Shown here one piece after another: positions 1 to 8,499 of a stretch of DNA of 32,159 nt; position 1 is the stretch's first letter; each line of letters opens with the position of its first letter. A model generated the notes under the pieces. The model was not told the origin of the DNA and did not search any database. It was given only the letters and a program-made list of their open reading frames with translations. Location: positions 1 to 32,159 of the forward strand of contig CAJXKI010000006.1 of the NCBI GenBank assembly GCA_913055765.1, written 5' to 3'. This DNA is from an uncultured Ectothiorhodospiraceae bacterium (GTDB lineage Bacteria; Pseudomonadota; Gammaproteobacteria; Nitrococcales; Halorhodospiraceae). Made by a program: the position numbers and the translations under genes.

Positions 1-2
1 CG

Positions 3-77
3 GGGCGGCTAGCTCAGCGGGAGAGCACTGCCTTCACACGGCAGGGGTCGCTGGTTCGATCCCAGCGCCGCCCACCA
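3..77 (+). tRNA. tRNA-Val (anticodon CAC), CCA end encoded
   Basis: Cloverleaf: acceptor GGGCGGC/GCCGCCC, anticodon stem CTGCC-TTCACAC-GGCAG with CAC in the loop, T-arm GCTGGTTCGATCCCAGC, terminal ACCA. Confidence 0.95.
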
Positions 78-83
78 AGCAAA

Positions 84-1049
84 TCAACGGGAGACGTGGG
101 CTCCCCCCTCGATCTCGACCCCGGACAGCGCCTCCCGGAGCGTCTCGGCCGATCGCCTCATGCCCTCGGCCTCGCCCTCATCCAGGGCCGGCGGGACGCG
201 GGCCTCGATGCCGTCCTGGCCGAGGATGCAGGGCACGCTCAGGCAGAGGCCCTCGAGGCCGTAGACCCCCTGCGGATCGACGCTCACGGGCAGCACGCTC
301 TTCTGATCCTCCAGGATGACCCGCACCAGATAGGCGATCACCAGCCCGATGGCGGTGTCCGTGTAGCCCTTGCGGGCGATGATGGCCGCCGCGGCGTCCC
401 GCACCTCCTCGAACAGGGCCTGCATGGCCTCGGGATCGAAGGCGACACCATTGACCGGATGGCCCATGGGATTGAGGCCACCGATGGCCATGCTGCTCCA
501 TATCGGCACCTCGGAGTCGCCGTGCTCTCCGAGGATGTAGGCGTGGACCGAGCGGGGGTTGACGCCGTAGTGGCCCCCCAGGGCCGCCCGGAAGCGGGAC
601 GTGTCGAGCATGGTGCCCGTGCCGAAGACCCGGCGGGAGGGGCGGCGGCTGAGGCGCTGCGCGATGTGGGTCAGGATGTCCACGGGGTTGGTGGCGATGA
701 CGAGCACGGCCTCGGGGGCGTGACGATCCAGCTCGGCGACGATCTCGCGGAAGACGGCGGCGTTGCGGTTGAGCAGGGCGAGCCGCGACTCCCCGGGCTG
801 CTGGTTGACGCCGGCGCTGACCACGATGGCCGAGCACCGGGCGAGGTCCGGGTACCCCCCGGCGCGCACCGTCACGCGCCCGACGAGCGACTGGCCATGC
901 ATGAGGTCCATCGCCTCGCCCTCGGCCCGCTCCCCGTCGCGATCGACCAGCACAAGCTCCTCGGCCGACTGCCGCTGGAACAGGGCATAGGCGGCTGCGA
1001 CCCCGACATTGCCGGTACCGACGATGCCTACGCTATTCGTCGTCACCAT
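84..1049 (-). CDS. ldh: L-lactate dehydrogenase (LDH/MDH family)
   Basis: GxGxxG Rossmann motif (GIVGTGNVG), NQQPGESRL loop with Gln typical of LDH rather than MDH, NPVDI, GEHGDSEVPIWS catalytic His motif. Confidence 0.88.
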   Translation of the reverse strand: MVTTNSVGIVGTGNVGVAAAYALFQRQSAEELVLVDRDGERAEGEAMDLMHGQSLVGRVTVRAGGYPDLARCSAIVVSAGVNQQPGESRLALLNRNAAVFREIVAELDRHAPEAVLVIATNPVDILTHIAQRLSRRPSRRVFGTGTMLDTSRFRAALGGHYGVNPRSVHAYILGEHGDSEVPIWSSMAIGGLNPMGHPVNGVAFDPEAMQALFEEVRDAAAAIIARKGYTDTAIGLVIAYLVRVILEDQKSVLPVSVDPQGVYGLEGLCLSVPCILGQDGIEARVPPALDEGEAEGMRRSAETLREALSGVEIEGGAHVSR

Positions 1050-1182
1050 AGGCCCTCCTCCATCCCAGCGTCGAAGGCGAGGGGCGACAAGGCAAGTGCC
1101 ACAAGCCGTGCGCAGTGCTCGCCGACAAGGTACAGCTACGCAAGCGCGCCCGCATAGTCGACGCGCGACGCACCCGCCCCGA

Positions 1183-3471
1183 TCACCGCGCCTGGGCCCG
1201 CCTGGCCCAGGCGACGAGCCGGTGGATGTCCTGCCAGCTCACGGGCTTGCTGAGGTAGGTATCGTATCCGACCGCGTAGCAGGCCGCCCGGGTATCCTCG
1301 TGGGCATGCGCCGTCAGCGCCACGACCGGCGTGTGCCCGCACTGGTAGAAGGCCTCCCGCGCGCGCAACGCCCCGAGGGCCTGGTAGCCATCCACCCTGG
1401 GCATGTCCAGGTCCAGCACGACGAGATCGGGACGCATGCGCTCCCAGGCGGTGATCAGCTCCTCGCCATCCGTTACGACCTCGGCGACGCACGCCGCCCG
1501 CTCGAAGAGGCTCTGGAGCAGCAGGGCATTGGACGTGTCGTCCTCGGCGGCGAGGACGTGGAGCCCTTCGCCCGACGCCGCCCGGGGGCCCGACTCCGCA
1601 GGGGGATCCGGCTCCGCGACCTCGTAGCGCTGATCCTCGGGCGCCGGCGGCGCCGTCGCGGGCAAGGCCAGGGTGAAGGTGAAGGTCGCCCCTTTGCCGG
1701 GCTCACTATCCACGCTGATCTCGCCACCGAGCAGGCGTACCAGGTCACGGGCGAGCGCCAGGCCCAGCCCGCTGTGATGCTGCCGCGTACCGGCCTCACC
1801 GCGCTCGAAGGGCTCGAAGATCCGCTGCTGTGTCGACGGTGGGATCCCGGGCCCGGTATCGCGGACGGCGATGCGCGCCCGCTCCAGCCCGTCGCGTCGG
1901 ACAGCGACCTCGACGGTGCCTGCCTCGGTGTACTCGATGGCGTTACCGACGAGATTGAACAGCACCTGGGCGAGGCGGTTGGGGTCGGTCTCGGCGTAGG
2001 TCGGCAAGGCCGAGTCGACATACCAGTCCAGCACCAGCCGCTGGGCACTGGCCTGGGGGAGCAGCAGGCCGATCTGCTCGTCGAGGAAGGCGCGCAGCTC
2101 CATGGGCTGCTGGTCGGCGACGACCTCCCCCCTCTGGAGCCGGGATAGCTCGAGCAGCGTGTCGATGAGGCCGAGCAGGCGCTGCCCCGCGGTTCTGCAC
2201 AGCGAGAGGTGGTGGCGCTGCTCCGCGTCGAGCGGGGACTCGGCGAGGAGATCGGTCATCCCCATCAAGGCGTTGAGCGGCGTACGCAGGTCGTGGCTGA
2301 CGGCGCTGAGGGCATCGCTCTTGGCGCGGTTGGCCGCCTCGAGCTCATGCTGCAGGGCCTTGTAGGCGGTGACATCACGGGCGGTACCGGCGCGCAGCAG
2401 GCTGCCGTCGTGCTCATCCTGCAGGGTGTAGCCGTGGGTGTGGAGCCAGCGGACCTCCCCATCGGGCCGGACGATGCGGTGGATCTCGTCGCTCGGCTCC
2501 CCTAGGGCCTCAGCCTCATAGAGCGCTGCCCGGGTGCGCTCGCGGTCCTCGGGAGGGATCATCGCCAGGATATTGCTGAAGCTGGGGTAGAGCGCCTCGG
2601 GCGGTAGGCCGAGGAGGCGCTCGCAGGCGGGGCTGACGTAGAGCAGCTCGTCGCCGCGGCGCAGGCAGAAGATCTCCTCGATGCCCTCTGCCATCTGCCT
2701 GAAGCGCCGCTCGCTCTCGCGGAGCGCCTCCTCGGCCTCGCGCTGCTCTGTGATGTCGAGGCCCACCCCCTGGTAGTGCGTCAGGTCGCCGGCGCCGTCA
2801 AAGAAGCCGCGCACCGTCCACTGGACGGTGCGCAAGGCGCCATCGGACCGGCGGAGCTGGTGCTCATAGGTGCCGAGCGGCGCCTCCGGCGTGAAGCGCT
2901 GCAGGTAGTCGCGCAGATCGGCCCGCCTATCCGCCGACACCAGATCGAGCCAGCGCACCCCTTCCAGCGGCTCGCCCCAGAACTGCGTCAGGGTCGTGTT
3001 GGCGAAAAGGACCGTCGTATCGGGCAGACACTGCCCGATAAAGCCGGGGTGGTGATCGACCAGGTCCCGGAAGAAGGCCTCCTGCTCGGCGAGCCGCTGC
3101 TGCGTCGCCTCCTCCTGCTTGCGCGCCGTGATGTCCTCGGCTGTACCCTCGAAGACCGGGCCGTGGCCGGCGATCTCACGGCACTGGAGGTGGAGGGACA
3201 CCCAGATGGGGCGGGCATCCAGCGTAACCAGCTCGAGCTCTTGCTGGATGTGGCCGTGCTCGAGCAGTGCCTGGCTCAAGGCTGCGCGCTGCTCGGGATA
3301 GCGGTAGAAGGCGGCAGGCTCATGGCCCAGCAACTCCGCGGCGGAGGAGAGCCCCAGCAGGCGGACGAACGCCGGGTTTGCGTCGAGGAAGGCCCCTGCC
3401 GTCCCCGGCTCTGTCCGGCACATCCCCATGGGCAGGCGCGCGAACTGCTCCTGTAGGCTATAGGCTTCCAT
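1183..3471 (-). CDS. Hybrid sensor histidine kinase: three PAS/PAC repeats, HisKA, HATPase_c, C-terminal receiver domain
   Basis: PAS-like segments ending in EDITARK, LDITEQR, ARDVTAYK; SHDLRTPLNAL H-box; DTGPGIP and GLGLALARDL ATPase boxes; receiver DLVVLDLDMPRVDG and KP. Confidence 0.92.
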   Translation of the reverse strand: MEAYSLQEQFARLPMGMCRTEPGTAGAFLDANPAFVRLLGLSSAAELLGHEPAAFYRYPEQRAALSQALLEHGHIQQELELVTLDARPIWVSLHLQCREIAGHGPVFEGTAEDITARKQEEATQQRLAEQEAFFRDLVDHHPGFIGQCLPDTTVLFANTTLTQFWGEPLEGVRWLDLVSADRRADLRDYLQRFTPEAPLGTYEHQLRRSDGALRTVQWTVRGFFDGAGDLTHYQGVGLDITEQREAEEALRESERRFRQMAEGIEEIFCLRRGDELLYVSPACERLLGLPPEALYPSFSNILAMIPPEDRERTRAALYEAEALGEPSDEIHRIVRPDGEVRWLHTHGYTLQDEHDGSLLRAGTARDVTAYKALQHELEAANRAKSDALSAVSHDLRTPLNALMGMTDLLAESPLDAEQRHHLSLCRTAGQRLLGLIDTLLELSRLQRGEVVADQQPMELRAFLDEQIGLLLPQASAQRLVLDWYVDSALPTYAETDPNRLAQVLFNLVGNAIEYTEAGTVEVAVRRDGLERARIAVRDTGPGIPPSTQQRIFEPFERGEAGTRQHHSGLGLALARDLVRLLGGEISVDSEPGKGATFTFTLALPATAPPAPEDQRYEVAEPDPPAESGPRAASGEGLHVLAAEDDTSNALLLQSLFERAACVAEVVTDGEELITAWERMRPDLVVLDLDMPRVDGYQALGALRAREAFYQCGHTPVVALTAHAHEDTRAACYAVGYDTYLSKPVSWQDIHRLVAWARRAQAR

Positions 3472-3501
3472 GGCCTCTATCTCAATCCAGATCCAGTGGG
3501 C

Positions 3502-4131
3502 TCAAGGGATTTTTGCTGCCGGCGGTGGCGGGTAGTTGTGGTAGGCCAGGCGCCAGCGGCCATCCCCGGCCCGCACCAGGAGGGTGCGCGCGGCGTTGGC
3601 CGGGCGCTCGATGGCCTGCGCAGCGGCCCCCTCGCAGCCGAGCAGCGATGCCACCTGGACGCGGACCGGCCCGCCGTGGCTGACGATCAGGAGCGTACCG
3701 CCCGGGCAGGCCTCGACGCGCTCGGCCACGGCGGCGGTCACCCGGGCATGCAGGTCAGCCAGGCGCTCGGCGCCGCCGCGGGGCAGGTCCTCGCCGGCAG
3801 TGATGCGCGCCAGGCGCTCCGGCTCGGCAGCCTCGACCGCCCCACGCAGCTGCCCGGCCCAGCGGCCGATATCCATCTCGCGCAGCCGGGTATCCGTTGC
3901 CGGGGCCACCCCCAGCCGCTCCGCGCAGGCCTCGGCGGTGCGCCAAGCCCGGGCCAGGTCGCTGGCCACGATCTCGGAGATGGCCGCCTCCTCGGCCAGC
4001 GCGCTCGCCACCGCCTCGGCCTGGGACCGGCCCAGCGCGCTTAGGGGCGGATCCAGCTGCCCTTGGCGCCGGCCCTCGGCGTTCCAGGTGGACTCTCCGT
4101 GGCGCAGCAGGATGACGCGATCGGCGGGCAT
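3502..4131 (-). CDS. Histidine phosphatase family protein (phosphoglycerate mutase-like)
   Basis: VILLRHGESTWN catalytic RHG motif near the N-terminus and VSHGGPVR. The tracked ORF starts at 4215; MPADRV at 4131 is the more likely start. Confidence 0.85.
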   Translation of the reverse strand: MPADRVILLRHGESTWNAEGRRQGQLDPPLSALGRSQAEAVASALAEEAAISEIVASDLARAWRTAEACAERLGVAPATDTRLREMDIGRWAGQLRGAVEAAEPERLARITAGEDLPRGGAERLADLHARVTAAVAERVEACPGGTLLIVSHGGPVRVQVASLLGCEGAAAQAIERPANAARTLLVRAGDGRWRLAYHNYPPPPAAKIP

Positions 4132-4244
4132 ATCGGCTACAGGCCCTCGTGACCAAGGGGCCCCCAAGGCTAATCCCAGCTGGGCGCACCCGTCACCTCT
4201 CCGCAGGCTCGGCATCCGCTACAGCCAGGGCCGCGCGGGATCGG

Positions 4245-4859
4245 CTAGAGGGCCCGGATCGCCGCGCGCAGCTCCTCGACCTCCTCCTTCGAGGGGAGGT
4301 AGATCTCGTGGTGGGGCGTCTCCGGGTCCGTCAGCTCGATCCGGGCCTGCTGCTGGCGCCCGACGGGCATGGAGCGCGTCTGGAACCGCTTGATCTCCGC
4401 GGCGTGGATCTGGAGGACGCGGGCGGCGGTCAGGAAGAAGGCGTAGCGGCGTTCGGTATCGAGGACGGCCCACTCCCTCCGCCCCGGGAAGATCTGGCTG
4501 GCCGTGAACCCCTTCCCCTCCAGCCTGCTCAGATTGCGCTGGAGCAGGAACGGCACCAGGAGGAGGTTGTAGAGCATCCCCAGGGCGGTGGACAGCAGGA
4601 TCAGGGCGAAGCCGCCCAGCACGACGTAGAGGAGGCGGAGGCCACCGGCGGCCTGCTCGACGGCCTGCAGGAGGCTGGCAGGCAGCAGCCCCGCGAAGGC
4701 GCCGACCACATAGGCCCACGTCTCGCTGGGGAGGAAGATGCTGGCTACCGAGGCGATCAAGATGAGGAGGAGGCCCAGGACAACCAGCACGAACAGGAGG
4801 CCCTCGAGCGTGACGCCAATGGGGTTCTTGATTACCAGGCGAGCGAAGACGTTGGTCAT
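4245..4859 (-). CDS. Uncharacterised integral membrane protein
   Basis: Long ORF with about three hydrophobic helices and a soluble C-terminal region; family not recognised. Confidence 0.6.
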   Translation of the reverse strand: MTNVFARLVIKNPIGVTLEGLLFVLVVLGLLLILIASVASIFLPSETWAYVVGAFAGLLPASLLQAVEQAAGGLRLLYVVLGGFALILLSTALGMLYNLLLVPFLLQRNLSRLEGKGFTASQIFPGRREWAVLDTERRYAFFLTAARVLQIHAAEIKRFQTRSMPVGRQQQARIELTDPETPHHEIYLPSKEEVEELRAAIRAL

Positions 4860-5161
4860 ACCCAGCTTGCATCCCTAGACAGCGGGTCACTCGCCCCCAC
4901 TAGATCCCAGGCTGTAGGGCGGGAGCGGTCTCGAGTAGACGGCTAATCGTACCTATCGTGGTCGAGCATTGGCCTGCGGCGTAGCACCGCCCCGAGCCCG
5001 CGAAGGCCAGCACGCCCTCGGTTGCCCCCTAGGTTACAGAGCCCTGCCCAAGTTGGTGGGTCCCGGCAGGCGAGGCGCGCCATGCGCTTGCCTTTCCCGT
5101 GACAAGGGTGGGCCTCTATAGTGGGGGCTTCTGCGCAGACCCCTGAGGCCGTCGAGGCGCA

Positions 5162-6244
5162 ATGAGCTATAGGGCACGTATCTGGCTGGCGATCGCAGCG
5201 GCCCTGCTAGGCGGGCTGTACCTGCTGTCGAGCATCCTCTTCCCCTTCGTGCTGGGCATGATCATCGCCTACATGCTCGACCCGGTCTGTGATCGCCTCC
5301 AGGCGCGCGGCATACCGCGCACCGCCGCCACCGCGCTCCTCCTCGGCGGCTTCATCCTCGCAACCGTGGCAGCACTCGCCGTCGCGGTGCCCCTCCTGTG
5401 GTCCCAGGCGGTGCAGCTCATCGAGCGCGCCCCGGAGCTGCACCAGCGCGCCCAGGAGGCCATCGAGCCGATTTGGGCCGAGCTCTCGCCCTACCTCAGC
5501 GAGCCGGTGCGCACCCGCATCGAGCAGACCGCGGCGGCCTACGCGGGGACAGCGGCCGGCTGGCTCGGCTCGGCGCTGCAGGCCATCTTCAGCGGGTCGT
5601 TGGCCGCTTTTGATCTGCTCTCCATGGCCCTGATCACCCCCCTGGTCGCCTTCTACCTGATCCGCGACTGGAACACCCTGCTCGCCGAGATCGATCGCCG
5701 TATCCCGCGCCCAGCGGTCGGCATCGCCCGCGCCCGGGCCCGCGAGATCGACGCCACTCTCGCCGCCTGGATGCGCGGCGTCGCGACGGTGGCAGCCATC
5801 CTCGCTTCCTTCTACACCATCAGCCTGAGCGCCATCGGCCTGTCCTACAGCGTGCTGATCGGCCTCTTCGCCGGCGCGATATCCTTCATCCCCTTCGTCG
5901 GGGCCATCGTCGGCGGCCTGCTGGCGTTCATCTCGGCGCTATTCACCTTCGATACGCCCACGATGTGGCTGATCACGCTGGGGATCTTCCTCCTCGGGCA
6001 GGTCGTGGAGAGCAACTTCCTGACGCCGCGGCTGGTCGGCCGCAACGTCGAGCTCCACGAGGTCTGGGTCATCTTCTCGCTGATGGCCGGCGGGCTGCTC
6101 TTCGGCTTCACCGGGGTGCTGCTGGCCATACCGGTCACGGCCAGCATCGGCGTGCTGGTCCGGGCCGCCGACGACTACTACCTCGGCAGCCGCCTCTACG
6201 ATCCCTTCCAGGCAGGAGAAGACGGGGCCAGCGGGACCGATTGA
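5162..6244 (+). CDS. AI-2E / PerM family transporter
   Basis: 360 aa, multiple TM segments, PLVAFYLIRDW and FLTPRLVGRNVELHEVWVIFSLMAGGLLFGFTGVLLAIPVTA signature region. Confidence 0.9.
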   Translation: MSYRARIWLAIAAALLGGLYLLSSILFPFVLGMIIAYMLDPVCDRLQARGIPRTAATALLLGGFILATVAALAVAVPLLWSQAVQLIERAPELHQRAQEAIEPIWAELSPYLSEPVRTRIEQTAAAYAGTAAGWLGSALQAIFSGSLAAFDLLSMALITPLVAFYLIRDWNTLLAEIDRRIPRPAVGIARARAREIDATLAAWMRGVATVAAILASFYTISLSAIGLSYSVLIGLFAGAISFIPFVGAIVGGLLAFISALFTFDTPTMWLITLGIFLLGQVVESNFLTPRLVGRNVELHEVWVIFSLMAGGLLFGFTGVLLAIPVTASIGVLVRAADDYYLGSRLYDPFQAGEDGASGTD

Positions 6245-6315
6245 CCCCGGCAGCGCCGGCGCCCCTGTACCGAGGCCCTGGCGCGGGGCCAAGCAGCGGC
6301 CGCCCCGCCCCGCGC

Positions 6316-7245
6316 CTACCAGTTGATCCCGAAGCGCACGCCTGCCTCCTCGGTGTCGTTCGCCGGCTCCAAGTAGCCGGCATCGGGCTCGGAGCTATCG
6401 AGATCCCAGTACTGGAAGTACACCTCCGTGCTCAACGCCAGCGCCGAGGTGATTGCGTAACGGGCCCCGGTACGCAAGGCCAGCCCGTGGCCGTCATCCA
6501 TCTCGAACGTCCGCTCATTCAGCGCATTGGAATCCGCGTAGGCCTCCCCCCAGAGGACGACCTGATACTCCGCCTCCAGGTGCACCGTCCATCCGTTCCC
6601 CAGGGAGGGCTCCAGGCGCACCCCGAGGGGGACATAGCCGTAGCGGTGGCCCCGATCGTAGCTGCTGTTTGGGATGGTCTTGCCGGAAGCCTTCAGCTCG
6701 GCGTCCTCAAGGTCCTGATCCCAGAAGCGGAAGCCGAGGCCGCCGTAGAAGAGGGTCGATGCCGGCCCGGCGCCGGTGAGCAGGCGCACATTACCGACGA
6801 TATCGTCGGTATCCGCAACCGCCGGCTTCGAGGGTCCGCCACTGCCAGTAGTGGTAATGACTCCGCGATAATCGTTCTCCCCGTCATAGTCTGTCTCCCC
6901 GACACGTAACCGGCCTTCAAAGCGTAGCGGCCAGCTGCCCGGCGGGGTGTTGGGCTCACCCGTATAGGCGATCGCCAGGCCGAGCAGATCACCCTCCTCC
7001 TCCATCAGTCCTGGATTCTCGTAGTCGAAGTGGCTTGTCACGTCCAGCTGCAGCTCGGCGCCCCGCGGCCACGCCTGCGCCGTGGATAGCCCCGTCAGCC
7101 CGAGGGCCGCCGCTAGGCCCAGTGCGCCGAGCCGCCGCCACGCCCTGCCGGCCCCGGCCGGCCTCTCCGGCCCGCTCACGGACCGGACGTATACGCCTCT
7201 CGCGCGCACCAGCGATGTGGTGGGCATCTCCGTAGCCATAACCAC
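6316..7245 (-). CDS. Predicted outer-membrane beta-barrel-type protein
   Basis: Hydrophobic signal-like region ending AQA, alternating amphipathic strands, Gly/Tyr-rich, C-terminal aromatic residue (FGINW); the exact start is uncertain. Confidence 0.55.
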   Translation of the reverse strand: MVMATEMPTTSLVRARGVYVRSVSGPERPAGAGRAWRRLGALGLAAALGLTGLSTAQAWPRGAELQLDVTSHFDYENPGLMEEEGDLLGLAIAYTGEPNTPPGSWPLRFEGRLRVGETDYDGENDYRGVITTTGSGGPSKPAVADTDDIVGNVRLLTGAGPASTLFYGGLGFRFWDQDLEDAELKASGKTIPNSSYDRGHRYGYVPLGVRLEPSLGNGWTVHLEAEYQVVLWGEAYADSNALNERTFEMDDGHGLALRTGARYAITSALALSTEVYFQYWDLDSSEPDAGYLEPANDTEEAGVRFGINW

Positions 7246-7299
7246 CTCCTTCAGGCTTGCTTGAGCTCGGGGCGGACGTCTCCACCAGACGCCGCTGCC

Positions 7300-8295
7300 C
7301 TACGGGGTATCCTCTGTACCACGGCTGGCCTCCCGATGCATCCCCCCTCCGGGATCGATCCGCCTTGTGATGGTGACTAGCCCGAGCAGCTGGCTGATCT
7401 GTCGATCGCGGCGCTCGAGATCGAGCTGCAATTGCTCCAGCCGCGCCTGCAACTGCGCCCGCTCCTGCTCGCCATGGGCCTGCGCCTGCTCGAGCTCGGC
7501 CAGCCGGGCCTGGGCCTGGGCATAGGCCTGCCGCTGGCCCTCGAGCCCCTCCTGCGCCTCGCTGAGCCGGCGCTCGAGCCGCTGGCGCTCCTCGCTCAGC
7601 CGCCCCTCCGCACGCTCCGCGCGCTCGTGGGCCGCGTCCCGCTCCTTGGCGAGCTCGTTGAAGCGGCGTACGTACTGCGCCTCCTGATCGGCCCAATGGC
7701 TCCGCTCGCGCTCCAGCTGCGCCTGGGCCTCCTGGAGCGCTGACTCCTGCGCGGCGAGCCGTTCGGCCAGGCCCCGCCGCTCGCGCTCGGCCTCCTGCTG
7801 CGCTTCCTGCAGTTGCTGGTCCTTGCGCGTGCGCAGCTGCTCCATCCGCGCCTCCAGATCCTGGTAGGCCGCCTGTAGCGCCTCGATCCGCTCGGCGCGC
7901 TCCTGCGCCTGCGTCAGCGCCGCATCGCGCTCGTGCTGCGCGCGCTCCGACTGCTCGAGGGCCGCGTCGCGCTCGGCTGCATAGGCCTGGCGCTGGCGCT
8001 CCAGCTCCTCGCGCTCGGCGGCGAGCTGCTGGTGGGCGACCTCCTGGGCGGTGTTCCAGAAGGTGATCATGGCCGGGTGCAGATCCTCCGGGATATCCGC
8101 CGGGAGTGAGCCGCCGAGGTGCTCCTGCATCTGCTCGATCACCCGGGCGCGGAGCTTGAGCACCGTCTGCTTGGAGCCGTGGCCGAGGTGGGCCAGCAAC
8201 CGGTCGGCGCTCGGCGCCTGGCCCGAGCTGAGGCAGGCGTAGACGGCGTCGCGGACCTCCGCCTCGGACAGGGGGTGGTGGCGCTGCTCGCTCAT
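7300..8295 (-). CDS. KfrA_N-domain DNA-binding protein with long coiled coil; TnpT-like (cointegrate resolution protein T) candidate
   Basis: N-terminal VRDAVYACLSSGQAPSADRLLAHLGHGSKQTVLKLR resembles KfrA_N (PF11740), followed by a long Glu/Gln/Arg-rich coiled coil; divergent from a tyrosine recombinase. Confidence 0.75.
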   Translation of the reverse strand: MSEQRHHPLSEAEVRDAVYACLSSGQAPSADRLLAHLGHGSKQTVLKLRARVIEQMQEHLGGSLPADIPEDLHPAMITFWNTAQEVAHQQLAAEREELERQRQAYAAERDAALEQSERAQHERDAALTQAQERAERIEALQAAYQDLEARMEQLRTRKDQQLQEAQQEAERERRGLAERLAAQESALQEAQAQLERERSHWADQEAQYVRRFNELAKERDAAHERAERAEGRLSEERQRLERRLSEAQEGLEGQRQAYAQAQARLAELEQAQAHGEQERAQLQARLEQLQLDLERRDRQISQLLGLVTITRRIDPGGGMHREASRGTEDTP

Positions 8296-8309
8296 GGGGC
8301 CTCCCTATT

Positions 8310-8321
8310 CATACCGGTATG
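8310..8321. repeat. Perfect 12-bp palindrome CATACCGGTATG (probable operator)
   Basis: Read directly; sits 15 nt upstream of the KfrA-like start codon. Longer form ATTCATACCGGTATGGAT has one mismatched pair. Confidence 0.7.
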
Positions 8322-8331
8322 GATTTGTGGT

Positions 8332-8361
8332 ACATACCTTAACAGTATGATTGAGGTATGT
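8332..8361. repeat. 8-bp inverted repeat ACATACCT ... AGGTATGT sharing the CATACC half-site
   Basis: 8332-8339 and 8354-8361 are exact reverse complements, 14-nt spacer. Confidence 0.65.
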
Positions 8362-8362
8362 T

Positions 8363-8390
8363 TTGTCTCATAAGAGGCAAAATGTGACAA
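8363..8390. promoter_or_regulatory. Dyad TTGTCTCAT-N10-ATGTGACAA: candidate tyrosine recombinase core site, overlapping possible divergent promoters
   Basis: 9-bp arms match at 8/9 positions, 10-bp spacer. TTGTCT-17-GACAAT can be read on + and TTGTCA-17-GACAAA on -. A second dyad TTTTGTCTC-ATAA-GAGGCAAAA lies at 8361-8382. Confidence 0.45.
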
Positions 8391-8499
8391 TCTTTGCGGT
8401 AACGAGGCCCTCGTGAGCCATCGGGGGAAAGGTAGGAGCCTAGCGCCCTGCGAAGGAGCCCACGAGCGGCCACCATGGGGTCTGAAGGGAGCGGCAACG

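Noticed and set aside
96-2148. Plus-strand ORFs of 353 and 379 aa over ldh and the histidine kinase
   Set aside because: Shadow ORFs; the opposite strand has full catalytic motifs
5088-5122. Sigma70 promoter TTGCCT...TATAGT upstream of the AI-2E transporter
   Set aside because: TATAGT is a good -10, but spacing from TTGCCT is 23 bp; no convincing -35 at 16-18 bp
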